Shown: positions 1 to 6,575 of the stretch, in pieces
How the letters are laid out: each line of letters starts with the position of its first letter
Numbering within the stretch: position 1 is the first letter of the stretch
NCBI GenBank assembly: GCA_964561005.1
Contig: CAZLNO010000150.1
Span: 1 to 6,620 of the forward strand
Direction of reading: 5' to 3'
DNA from: CAZLNO01 sp964561005
GTDB lineage: Bacteria > Pseudomonadota > Alphaproteobacteria > Kiloniellales > Rhodovibrionaceae
DNA: 6,620 nucleotides
Translations under genes and position numbers: made by a program
Notes under the pieces: generated by a model
Seen by the model: only the letters and a program-made list of their open reading frames with translations
Databases searched by the model: none
What the model was told of the DNA's origin: nothing

Positions 1-1194
1 CTGGTCTTCGCGCACGAGGTCATCCTGCGGCACTACTCCCTGCGCGCCTTCGCGCCGGTGACCGTGGCGGCGGCGACGGGCTATGTCATCGCCAACGTCG
101 TCTTCGCCCGGCCGCCGCTGTTCCTGGTCAGCTTCGAGGGCGTCCGGCACGGCCACGAGTTCCTGCTGTTCGCGGTGGAGGGGGTGCTGGCCGCCTTCCT
201 GGCGGCGGCCTTCATGGGGCTGCTGACCGCCACCGCCCGCACCGCCCGCCGCCTGCCGGTGCCGCAGACTCTGCGGCCGATGCTGGCGGGGCTGGGGCTG
301 GGCGCGATCGGGCTGTGGATTCCCGAGGTGCTGGGCGTCGGCAAGGAGACGCTGCGCTTCGCCACCATCGAGGGCGCCTTCCGCATCGACGAGCTGGCGC
401 TGCTGGTCGTCGCGAAGATGCTGGCGACGGCGCTCTGCGTGGGCTTCGGCTTCGTCGGCGGGGTGTTCAGCCCGGCCCTGCTGATCGGCATCCTGGCCGG
501 CGCGCTCTACGGCCTGGCGCTGCCGGAATTGCTGCCGCTGGCGCAGTCGGGGCTGGTGCCCTATGCCATCAGCGGCATGATGGCGGTCACCAGCCCGGTC
601 ATCGGCGCGCCGCTCACCACCATCCTGATCGTCTTCGAGTTGACGCGGAACTACGATCTCACGGTCGCGGCGATGGTCGCCGTGGTGTTCTCCAACCTGG
701 TGGCCTATCGCGCCTTCGGCCGCTCGCTGTTCGACGTGCAGCTCCAGGGGCGTGGCTTCGACCTGTCCTTCGGGCGCGACAAGGCGATCCTCGGCACCCG
801 CCCGGTGTCCGCCTATATCAGCCGCGACTTCATCGCCCTGGCGCCCGAGGACACGGTCACGACACTGCTCGACCGGCTGGGCGCCGAGGGCAAGGCGGAG
901 GCGCTGCTGACCGACGGCGACGGCCGCTACCACGGGCTGGTGCGCCTGCAGGACGCCCTGCGCCACGACGGCGCCACGCCGCTGCGCGATCTGGCCCACG
1001 ATGACGGCGTGGTGTTCGACGAGGGCACCACGCTGTGGCAGGCGATGGAGCGCATGCGCGGCTTCGTCGGCGAGGCGGTGCCGCTGGTCGCCGGCGACGG
1101 CCGGGTGCTGGGCGTGGTCCCGGAGGGCGCGGTCATCGGCGGCTATATGGAGGCGGTCCACGACCTGCGGCGGGAGGAAAATGCGGGCGCTTGA
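1..1194 (+). CDS. ClC-family chloride channel/antiporter with C-terminal CBS pair (5' truncated)
   Basis: Integral membrane ClC protein that moves chloride, probably in exchange for protons, across the inner membrane. The reading frame is open from base 1, so the start and the helices with the GSGIP and GREGP-type selectivity motifs lie outside the window; 397 residues remain. Seen here: an ALEVVLRDFSARAFAP-like stretch at bases 7-57, the helix N motif GGVFSP (457-474), and the late-helix motif APLTTILIVFELT (607-645). Two CBS-like repeats follow, at about bases 799-960 and 973-1140; such domains usually bind adenine nucleotides and regulate gating. Where E. coli ClcA has the central-site tyrosine (PLYSAIL), this protein reads SLFDVQL, with Phe at 730-732. 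The stop overlaps the next gene by 14 bases. Family assignment is firm; channel versus antiporter mode cannot be decided without the missing glutamates. Confidence 0.93.
   Translation: MVFAHEVILRHYSLRAFAPVTVAAATGYVIANVVFARPPLFLVSFEGVRHGHEFLLFAVEGVLAAFLAAAFMGLLTATARTARRLPVPQTLRPMLAGLGLGAIGLWIPEVLGVGKETLRFATIEGAFRIDELALLVVAKMLATALCVGFGFVGGVFSPALLIGILAGALYGLALPELLPLAQSGLVPYAISGMMAVTSPVIGAPLTTILIVFELTRNYDLTVAAMVAVVFSNLVAYRAFGRSLFDVQLQGRGFDLSFGRDKAILGTRPVSAYISRDFIALAPEDTVTTLLDRLGAEGKAEALLTDGDGRYHGLVRLQDALRHDGATPLRDLAHDDGVVFDEGTTLWQAMERMRGFVGEAVPLVAGDGRVLGVVPEGAVIGGYMEAVHDLRREENAGA
1173..1177 (+). promoter_or_regulatory. Ribosome binding site inside the ClC 3' end, for the substrate-binding protein
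   Basis: GGAGG lies three bases before the ATG at 1181, within the last codons of the upstream gene. The spacing is shorter than ideal. No other in-frame ATG, GTG or TTG lies close by upstream, and the 1181 start gives a clean signal peptide, so this site fixes the start. The ATG precedes the ClC TGA (1192-1194), an arrangement that favours translational coupling. Confidence 0.7.
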
Positions 1195-2290
1195 GCGAAC
1201 TCTCCGCCGCGCGGCGGCAACCCTGACGCTCGTGCTGGCGGCGGCCGGGGCGCGGGCGGCGGACGACCGGACGCTGACGGTCGTGACCTGGGGCGGCGCC
1301 TACGAGGCCAGCCAGCGCGCCGCGCTCTTCGAGCCCTTCACCAAGGCGACCGGCATCGAGATCGAGGTGGTGCGCTACGACGGCGGCCTGGAGGAGCTGC
1401 GCGCGGCCGTGGGCGGCGACGACCCGCCCGCCTGGGACGTGATCGACATGACCCGCGCCGACGCCCGCACCGCCTGCCAGGCCGGGCTGCTGGCACCGTT
1501 CGACCCGGCGATCCTGGCGCCGGCGCCCGACGGCACGCCGGCGCGCGAGGACTTCATGGCCGGGGCGTTTGGCGACTGCGCGGTGACGCAGCTCGTCTTC
1601 GCCACCGTCATCGCCTACGACGACCGCGCCTTTCCCGGCGAGAAGCCGCGCAGCGTCGCCGACTTCTTCGACCTGGAGGCCTTCCCCGGCAAACGGGCCC
1701 TGCGCGAGGCACCCGTGGGGCTGTTCGAGTGGGCGCTGCGGTCCTATGGCGTGCCACGGGCACAAATCTACGACCTGCTCAGCACCGAGCGCGGGCTGCG
1801 GCTGGCCTTCCGCCGGCTGGAGAGCATCCGCGACCAGCTCGTCTGGTGGCGCGGCGGCACCACCCCGGTCAAGCTGCTCAAACGCGGCGAGGTGGCGATG
1901 GCCAGCGGCTTCAACGGGCGCTTCTTCCACGCCCAGGTGGTCGAAGGCGCGCCGATCTCGGTCATCTGGGACAGCCAGCTCCTGGAGGAGAACACCTGGG
2001 CGATTCCCCGGGGCACGCCGCGCAGGGAACTGGCCGAGCGCTTCATCCGCTTCGCCACGCGCGCCGAGCAGTTGGCCGCCCTGTCCAACCGCATCTCCTA
2101 CGGCCCGGCCCGCCGCTCGGCGCGGCGCCGGGTGGGCCTGCACGTCGCCACCGGCGTGCCGATGCGCCCGCACCTGCCCACGGCCCCGCGTCACCTGGCC
2201 CAGGCCATCCGCAAGGACGACGCCTGGTACGCCCGCACCGAGGCCCTGCGCCACCGCCGCTTCCGCCAGTGGCTGGCGGGCGGCGAATAG
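1181..2290 (+). CDS. Periplasmic substrate-binding protein, polyamine-type ABC transporter family (PotD/PotF-like, COG0687)
   Basis: A 369-residue secreted solute-binding protein. Residues 1-26 form a Sec signal peptide: a basic start (R2, R6, R9, R10), an Ala/Leu core, and cleavage expected after ARA (24-26). The mature start LTVVTWGGAYEASQ, the WDVIDM segment (85-90), and IWDSQLLEENTWAIPRG (262-278) are typical of the polyamine/spermidine-binding superfamily. W37 and W263-D264 are candidate ligand-contact residues by analogy with PotD/PotF aromatics and acids. C99 and C133 could form a disulfide, as expected for a periplasmic protein. The last 60 residues are rich in Arg and His. An in-frame open region extends upstream to 1001, but it is ClC coding sequence in another frame. 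No ABC permease or ATPase lies downstream, so transporter partner and ligand are unknown; polyamine, another cationic amine or an unrelated small ligand are all possible. Confidence 0.88.
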   Translation: MRALERTLRRAAATLTLVLAAAGARAADDRTLTVVTWGGAYEASQRAALFEPFTKATGIEIEVVRYDGGLEELRAAVGGDDPPAWDVIDMTRADARTACQAGLLAPFDPAILAPAPDGTPAREDFMAGAFGDCAVTQLVFATVIAYDDRAFPGEKPRSVADFFDLEAFPGKRALREAPVGLFEWALRSYGVPRAQIYDLLSTERGLRLAFRRLESIRDQLVWWRGGTTPVKLLKRGEVAMASGFNGRFFHAQVVEGAPISVIWDSQLLEENTWAIPRGTPRRELAERFIRFATRAEQLAALSNRISYGPARRSARRRVGLHVATGVPMRPHLPTAPRHLAQAIRKDDAWYARTEALRHRRFRQWLAGGE

Positions 2291-2390
2291 CCGCGCTTCT
2301 GGACGATCGCACGGGTCTGCCGCGACACGCCGTCGTGCCGCTCGCGCGCCCTCGGATGCTGTCGGCTGTTCATTTTATAGTGACAAGCTA

Positions 2391-2419
2391 GGGACAGACG
2401 CTCCAAATCAGCGTAGAAT
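2391..2419 (+). promoter_or_regulatory. Candidate sigma70-type promoter for the DUF2189 gene
   Basis: A -35-like GGGACA (2391-2396) and a -10-like TAGAAT (2414-2419) are separated by 17 bases, in one of the few AT-richer patches of this 230-base gap (about 2369-2420). They match the consensus at 4/6 and 5/6. The site would leave a leader of roughly 95 bases before the ATG at 2521. This is a pattern match only; an alternative -10 (TATAGT, 2376-2381) lacks a good -35. Confidence 0.35.
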
Positions 2420-2433
2420 CAGCCTGCAGACGG

Positions 2434-2467
2434 CCGCGCGGAAGTGTCTGCGCGGCACGTTCCGTGC
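2434..2467 (+). other. Overlapping small hairpins in the DUF2189 leader
   Basis: CCGCGC (2434-2439) pairs with GCGCGG (2450-2455) around a 10-base loop. GCACG (2455-2459) pairs with CGTGC (2463-2467) around TTC. The stems share base 2455. They sit downstream of the candidate promoter and upstream of the ribosome binding site (GGGAGG, 2508-2513). There is no T-run, so they are not an intrinsic terminator. In DNA this GC-rich such stems arise easily, so function is uncertain. The rest of the 2291-2520 gap shows nothing else I can name. Confidence 0.25.
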
Positions 2468-2520
2468 AAGCGGCACGGGAGCTACGCCGTCCCTGAAACA
2501 GCGCTCCGGGAGGTCTGGCC

Positions 2521-3396
2521 ATGCCCGCCAAGGACCACATTCGAAATCCGATCGAATGGCTTAACGACGAGCTCAAGGTGGTCGGCGACGCCCTGGAGCG
2601 GGCGAACGAGAATCTGCGCCATCCCCCCGCGGCGACGGAGGCGGAGCAACCAAGGGTTCGCCGGATCGAGATAGCCGACCTCCGCGACGCCCTGAGCAAG
2701 GGGGTGGCGGACCTGGGGGCCTACCGCTCCGACGTGATCTTCATCTGCATCATCTATCCGCTTGCGGGGCTGGTGCTGTCGCGGCTGGTGATCGGGTACG
2801 ACATGCTGCCGCTGGTGTTCCCGCTGGTCTCCGGCTTCGCCTTGATCGGCCCGGTGGCGGCGATCGGGCTCTACGAGATCAGCCGGCGGCGCGAGCAGGG
2901 CGTCAAGGCCACCTGGGCCGACGCCTTCGGGGTCGTCCGCGCCCCGGCGCTGCCGGCGATCGTCGCGCTCGGCCTGGTGCTGCTCGCGATCTTCCTGATC
3001 TGGCTGGCCGCGGCCTATCTGATCCATGCCGTCACGCTCGGCCCCGAGCCGCCCGCGTCCGTCGGCGGCTTCGTCCGCGACGTCTTCACCACCGGCGCGG
3101 GCTGGGCGATGATCATCGTCGGCGTCGGCGTCGGCTTCCTGTTCGCCGTGCTCGTGCTGACCATCAGCGTCGTCTCCTTCCCCCTGCTGCTGGACCGCAA
3201 CGTGGGGCTGTTCACGGCGGTGGCGACCTCGGTCAGGGCGGTGCTCGCGAACCCGGTGCCCATGGCCGCCTGGGGGCTGATCGTCGCCGGCAGCCTGGTG
3301 CTGGGATCGCTGCCGGCCCTGCTGGGGCTGATCTTCGTCCTGCCGGCCCTCGGGCACGCCACCTGGCATCTTTACCGCAAGATGGTGGCCCCGTAA
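2521..3396 (+). CDS. DUF2189 domain-containing inner-membrane protein
   Basis: A 291-residue membrane protein of the DUF2189 family, whose function is not known. The soluble N-terminus (1-68) is charged and partly helical. About five hydrophobic segments follow, near residues 71-91, 96-119, 144-170, 192-220 and 246-276. The family hallmark is SFPLLLDRNVG (219-229), then AVATSVRAVLANPVPMAAWG (233-252), and the C-terminal GHATWHLYR (278-286), which should lie on the cytoplasmic side by the positive-inside rule. The start at 2521 is supported by GGGAGG at 2508-2513, seven bases upstream, and the length suits the family. It appears monocistronic, with gaps of 230 and 492 bases on either side. In many proteobacteria DUF2189 genes stand alone among unrelated neighbours, as here. 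Family assignment is confident from recognised motifs; no biochemical role can be given. Confidence 0.9.
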   Translation: MPAKDHIRNPIEWLNDELKVVGDALERANENLRHPPAATEAEQPRVRRIEIADLRDALSKGVADLGAYRSDVIFICIIYPLAGLVLSRLVIGYDMLPLVFPLVSGFALIGPVAAIGLYEISRRREQGVKATWADAFGVVRAPALPAIVALGLVLLAIFLIWLAAAYLIHAVTLGPEPPASVGGFVRDVFTTGAGWAMIIVGVGVGFLFAVLVLTISVVSFPLLLDRNVGLFTAVATSVRAVLANPVPMAAWGLIVAGSLVLGSLPALLGLIFVLPALGHATWHLYRKMVAP

Positions 3397-3487
3397 CGCC
3401 CGCGGCCGCTGACGGTGACCTTTATCGGATGGTCATTGTCATCCCGTGCCGCCTTGCCACCTGATCCCGGATGCCTCTGGCGTAGGA

Positions 3488-3534
3488 CACGCTTCAGCGT
3501 GCCATCACCGTGCCTCGGCAGGCTGAAGCCTGCC
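3488..3534. repeat. REP-like element: two adjacent hairpins with complementary tetraloops
   Basis: CACGC-TTCA-GCGTG (3488-3501) and GGCAGGC-TGAA-GCCTGCC (3517-3534) are perfect stems of 5 and 7 base pairs separated by 15 bases. The loops and flanking stem bases are reverse complements of each other (GCTTCAGC against GCTGAAGC), so the whole resembles two inverted copies of one unit, the layout of bacterial REP/BIME elements. Only one copy is in the window, so membership of a dispersed family is inferred. It could also protect transcript 3' ends or act as a weak terminator for the DUF2189 gene, though no T-run follows. Confidence 0.5.
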
Positions 3535-3692
3535 CGCGGTGCGGTCGCGCCACCACGATGAAGCGGCCTCGCCTCGGTCGGCCGCGACGCGTGTGCCGCG
3601 CGGCGCGATGTCGCCAACAGTCGCGGACGAGGCGTGCTCCGGATTGAACACCTGGCCCCAGGAGCGCGAGAACCACGGCCATATTCACGGGA

Positions 3693-3713
3693 CCCCGCCG
3701 CGCGATGGCGGGG
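3693..3713 (+). other. GC-rich 7-bp hairpin upstream of the dehydrogenase gene
   Basis: CCCCGCC (3693-3699) pairs perfectly with GGCGGGG (3707-3713) around a seven-base loop. It lies about 175 bases before the ATG at 3889. No T-run follows, so it is not a standard intrinsic terminator. It may be a leader structure, a protein-binding dyad, or chance in GC-rich DNA. Confidence 0.3.
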
Positions 3714-3875
3714 ACGGCCAGGGACCTTCGTGCGAATGCCGCCGCGGATACGAACGTCACCGCTTTCACCGGCCTGGAGCCGGCCGCGCCGGGCGCCCGC
3801 CCCGGCCCGCCGGTCCCTGGCGGCTTCCCGGATGCGCGAAGCGGCGCGGACGAACGTCAGGACATCCTTCCAGCC

Positions 3876-3879
3876 GGAG
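3876..3879 (+). promoter_or_regulatory. Ribosome binding site of the dehydrogenase gene
   Basis: GGAG lies nine bases before the ATG at 3889, with an A-rich spacer (ACGTAACAA). It supports this start over any internal one, and the predicted protein then begins a few residues before the first FAD-binding beta strand, as is normal for the family. Confidence 0.7.
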
Positions 3880-3888
3880 ACGTAACAA

Positions 3889-6456
3889 ATGGCGAGTTTT
3901 CCCAAGAGCGCAAACGTCGTGATCATCGGCCAGGGCGGAATCGTCGGGGCCTCGGTGGCGCACCACCTCATCGAGCGGGGCTGGGACGACATCGTCGGCA
4001 TCGACAAGTCGGCGATCCCCACCGACATCGGCTCCACGGCGCACGCCTCCGACTTCTGCTACATGACGGCGCACGACCACATGACGTGCTACACGACGAT
4101 GTACAGCGTCGACTTCTACGAGAAGCTCGGCCGCTATGCCCGCATCGGCGGCCTGGAGGTCGCGCGCCACGACGACGACGAGCGGATGGAGGAGCTGAAG
4201 CGCAAGGTCGGCTCCGGCAAGGCCTTCGGCACCAACGTCTCCCTGCTCTCCCCGAAGGAGGCGAAGGAGAAGTTCCCCCTCCTTGAAGAGGACATGATCC
4301 AGGGCGCGATGTGGGACCCCGACGCCGGGCTGGTGGTGCCGCGCTCGCAGACCGTGGCCGGCGAGCTGGTGCAGAAGGCGGAGGAGACCGGCAAGCTGCG
4401 CGCCTTCGGCAACACGCCGGCGACCGGCCTGGACATCCAGAACGGTCGCATCAAGGGCGTGGAGACGCCCCGCGGCTACATCGAGGCGCCCTACGTGGTG
4501 ATCTGCGCCGGGCTGTGGGGCCGGCTGATCGCGGAAATGGCCGGCGAGGACCTGCCCATCATGCCGGTCGAGCACCCGCTGCTGTTCTTCGGGCCGTACG
4601 ACGCCTTCGCCGGGACCGGCAAGGAGATCGGCTATCCGCTGCTGCGCGACCAGGGCAACTCCGCCTACCTGCGCGACACCGGCGATCCGAAGACAACCGA
4701 GGGCGGCCAGCTCGAATGGGGCTATTACGAGGAAAAGGCCCCGCGCATGGTGCATCCCCGCGACCTGCTGGAGAAGGAGCAGGCCCGGCTGTCGCCCTCG
4801 CAGCACGACCTGGACATCGAGCAGGTGATGGAACCCCTGGAGCGGGCGATGGAGCTGACGCCGATCCTGGGCGAGCTGGGCTTCGACGAGAAGCGCTCGT
4901 TCAACGGGCTCCTGCAGGTCACCGCAGACGGCGGCCCGTCGATCGGCGAATCGCCGGAGGTGCGGGGGCTGTGGTACGGCGAGTCCGTCTGGATCAAGGA
5001 CGGCCCCGGCACCGGCAAGGTCATCGCCGACTGGATGACGGACGGGCGCACCGAGGTCGACCATCACGGCATCGACGTGGCCCGTTACTATCCGATCCAG
5101 AAGACGGCGAGCTATATCCACGACCGCTGCTACGAGACGGCGTTCAAGATCTACAACCCGCCGGTCCACAACCGCGAGCCCTACACCAAGGGCCGCAACC
5201 TGCGCTGCGGCCCGTTCTATCCGCGCGAAAAGGAGTTGGGCGGCTACTTCATGGAGATCGCCGGCTGGGAGCGGGCGCACGGCTACGCCGCCAACGAGGC
5301 CACGCTGCTGGAGAAGCACGCCGACCGCGTGCCGGAGCGGCCGAACGAGTGGGACAACCGCCACTTCTGGCGCGTCTCCAACGCCGAACACCTGGAGCTG
5401 TCCGAGAACGTCGGCATGATCAACCTGTCGCACTTCGCGATCTACGACGTCTCCGGGCCGGATGCCGAGGCGCTGCTGGAGTACTGCTCGGTGTTCAAGG
5501 TCGGCGGCGACACCCCGATCGGGAAGGGCGTCTACACGAACTTCCTCGACCACGAGGGCGGGGTGCGCGCGGACCTGACCATCGTGCGCCTGGCCGCCGA
5601 CCGCTTCCGCGTCATCGACGGCGGCGACGCCGGCAACCGCGACTACGTCTGGATGAAGCGCATGGCCGAGGACAGGGGCTGGCGCGTCCACATCGAGGAG
5701 CGCACGGACCACTTCGGCTGCCTCGGCGTGTGGGGGCCGAACGCCCGCAAGACCTTGCAGGCCCTGGCCGACCACCCCGAGCAGCTTGAGCCGGAGAACT
5801 TCCCCTTCGCGGCCTCGCGGGAGTTCACGCTGCGCGGCATCCCGGTGCAGGGCTTCCGCATCTCGTACGTCGGCGAGCAGGGCTGGGAGCTGCACTTCCC
5901 GTTCAGCCACGGCCTGGCGCTGTGGGACATGCTCCACGAGCAGGGCGTGCCGCCGATCGGCATCGAGACCTACGCCAACAGCCGGCGGCTGGAAAAGAGC
6001 CTGCGGCTGCAGAACGCCGACCTGCTGACCGAGTACAACCTCTACGAGGCGGGGCTGGCCCGGCCGAAGGTCAAGGCGGCGGACTTCCACGGCAGGGCGG
6101 CCTATCTGGCCCAGCGCGAGCGCGCCCACCAGCCGGCCTGCCTCTGCACCCTGACGATGCAGGAGAACGTCGATTCCAGCGGCGTGGCGCGCTATCCCGT
6201 GGGGCAGTGGCCGATCCTGGACCCGGAGAGCGGCGACGTCCTGGTCGACGAGCTGGGCCGGCGCTCGTATGTCACCAGCATCGCCTACGGGCCGACGATC
6301 GGGAAGAACATCGCCCTGGCCTACCTGCCCCACGGCTATTGCCAGGAGGGTCGCGAACTGCTCATGGAGTACTTCCACGAGCATTACCGCATGAAGGTCG
6401 AGGCGGTCGGCTACAAGCCGCTCTACGACCCGAAGAACGAGCGGCCGAAGTCCTAG
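3889..6456 (+). CDS. FAD-dependent dimethylglycine/sarcosine dehydrogenase-family protein (DAO + GcvT fusion)
   Basis: An 855-residue cytosolic flavoenzyme with no signal peptide, close in length to human DMGDH and Arthrobacter dimethylglycine oxidase. Family members oxidise an N-methyl amine and pass the formaldehyde-level carbon to tetrahydrofolate, giving 5,10-methylene-THF. The N-terminal DAO domain (about 9-370) starts with the nucleotide-binding loop GQGGIVG (14-20) and ends the strand at D39. H52 in GSTAHAS aligns with the covalent FAD-linking His of DMGDH. H229 and Y260 match positions of the active-site His and Tyr of Arthrobacter DMGO by motif reading. A linker domain (about 375-430) leads to a GcvT domain (about 435-710) with D562 (GGVRADLT), the expected folate-site Asp, plus YVGEQGWELHF (660-670) and RRLEKSLRL (699-707); the GcvT C-terminal barrel is about 745-840. 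Oddities: the family Trp before the FAD His is Ala (A51), and a Cys/His-rich stretch follows (C57, H62, H64, C67). Dimethylglycine, sarcosine or another methylated amine could be the substrate; I do not assign one. Confidence 0.9.
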   Translation: MASFPKSANVVIIGQGGIVGASVAHHLIERGWDDIVGIDKSAIPTDIGSTAHASDFCYMTAHDHMTCYTTMYSVDFYEKLGRYARIGGLEVARHDDDERMEELKRKVGSGKAFGTNVSLLSPKEAKEKFPLLEEDMIQGAMWDPDAGLVVPRSQTVAGELVQKAEETGKLRAFGNTPATGLDIQNGRIKGVETPRGYIEAPYVVICAGLWGRLIAEMAGEDLPIMPVEHPLLFFGPYDAFAGTGKEIGYPLLRDQGNSAYLRDTGDPKTTEGGQLEWGYYEEKAPRMVHPRDLLEKEQARLSPSQHDLDIEQVMEPLERAMELTPILGELGFDEKRSFNGLLQVTADGGPSIGESPEVRGLWYGESVWIKDGPGTGKVIADWMTDGRTEVDHHGIDVARYYPIQKTASYIHDRCYETAFKIYNPPVHNREPYTKGRNLRCGPFYPREKELGGYFMEIAGWERAHGYAANEATLLEKHADRVPERPNEWDNRHFWRVSNAEHLELSENVGMINLSHFAIYDVSGPDAEALLEYCSVFKVGGDTPIGKGVYTNFLDHEGGVRADLTIVRLAADRFRVIDGGDAGNRDYVWMKRMAEDRGWRVHIEERTDHFGCLGVWGPNARKTLQALADHPEQLEPENFPFAASREFTLRGIPVQGFRISYVGEQGWELHFPFSHGLALWDMLHEQGVPPIGIETYANSRRLEKSLRLQNADLLTEYNLYEAGLARPKVKAADFHGRAAYLAQRERAHQPACLCTLTMQENVDSSGVARYPVGQWPILDPESGDVLVDELGRRSYVTSIAYGPTIGKNIALAYLPHGYCQEGRELLMEYFHEHYRMKVEAVGYKPLYDPKNERPKS

Positions 6457-6529
6457 CCCCCCTTTCTCACGAATAAAGGTGCATCGGGGTCGGATACCGC
6501 ACGATCGTGATTCCGGCGCACTCGACCAT
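6457..6529. other. Short region between the dehydrogenase stop and the CRISPR end (array trailer)
   Basis: Seventy-three bases separate the stop codon from the last CRISPR repeat. They contain a weak stem CCTTT/AAAGG (6461-6465 with 6475-6479, nine-base loop) that could be a poor terminator for either direction, and a 10-base perfect palindrome CACGATCGTG (6500-6509). Since the array is read from the - strand, this is its trailer. I see no further degenerate repeat one 61-base unit to the left. Confidence 0.45.
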
Positions 6530-6575
6530 CGGTTCATCGCCACGCGCGTGGGGAACACACTCGGCCATTGGATCA
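6517..6575 (+). repeat. Imperfect direct repeat straddling the last CRISPR repeat
   Basis: Bases 6517-6536 and 6556-6575 match at 16 of 20 positions (core CACTCGRCCATYGG, 12 of 14). Three of the four differences are transitions. The left copy runs from the trailer into the first bases of the terminal repeat; the right copy runs from the end of that repeat into the spacer. The offset is 39 bases, not the 61-base array period. It may reflect an old duplication or be chance. Confidence 0.4.
6530..6558 (-). repeat. Degenerate terminal CRISPR repeat
   Basis: It differs from the 6591-6619 repeat at one base: G at 6539 where the other has C. The change unpairs one position of the otherwise perfect hairpin. 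Decay of the repeat farthest from the leader is common, and this supports the - strand orientation. Confidence 0.85.

Larger units (their letters stand above)
3397..3888. other. 492-base intergenic region without a convincing gene
   Basis: Open frames here on both strands read as low-complexity Arg/Ala/Pro/Gly translations without recognisable domains, good start sites or family resemblance, so I call none. The region holds a REP-like twin hairpin (3488-3534), a strong GC-rich hairpin (3693-3713), a perfect palindrome GCGGCCGC (3402-3409) just after the DUF2189 stop, and the dehydrogenase ribosome binding site. No intrinsic terminator with a T-run is visible after the DUF2189 gene. I found no well-matched promoter for the dehydrogenase and no glycine-riboswitch-like core, although one-carbon genes often carry such control. 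Confidence 0.5.

Noticed and set aside
1133..2254. A 373-codon - strand frame opposite the substrate-binding protein gene
   Set aside because: It shows no recognisable domain, signal or start site, whereas the + strand has a signal peptide, a ribosome binding site and family motifs. It is a GC shadow.
2482..3369. A 295-codon - strand frame opposite the DUF2189 gene, very rich in Asp, Gln, Arg and His
   Set aside because: Its odd composition is the reverse reading of hydrophobic membrane-segment codons; the DUF2189 signatures on the + strand are decisive.
3397..3888. Glycine or tetrahydrofolate riboswitch upstream of the dehydrogenase
   Set aside because: I looked because of the enzyme's pathway, but found no conserved core sequences of either class.
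3539..3922. Small + strand open frames in the gap upstream of the dehydrogenase
   Set aside because: No good ribosome binding site, and biased Pro/Arg/Ala translations without resemblance to known proteins; one overlaps the real start in another frame.
3372..4037. A 221-codon - strand frame covering the 492-base gap
   Set aside because: It starts inside the dehydrogenase N-terminus in antisense, reads as Arg/Ala/Gly low complexity, and includes the REP-like hairpins. No domain is seen.
6469..6497. Possible further degenerate CRISPR repeat one unit left of the terminal repeat
   Set aside because: Aligned at the 61-base period it matches the repeat at only about a third of positions, near what chance gives in this composition.
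6500..6509. Perfect 10-base palindrome CACGATCGTG as an operator
   Set aside because: It lies downstream of a gene in the array trailer, without promoter elements nearby. A 10-base palindrome is not remarkable alone.
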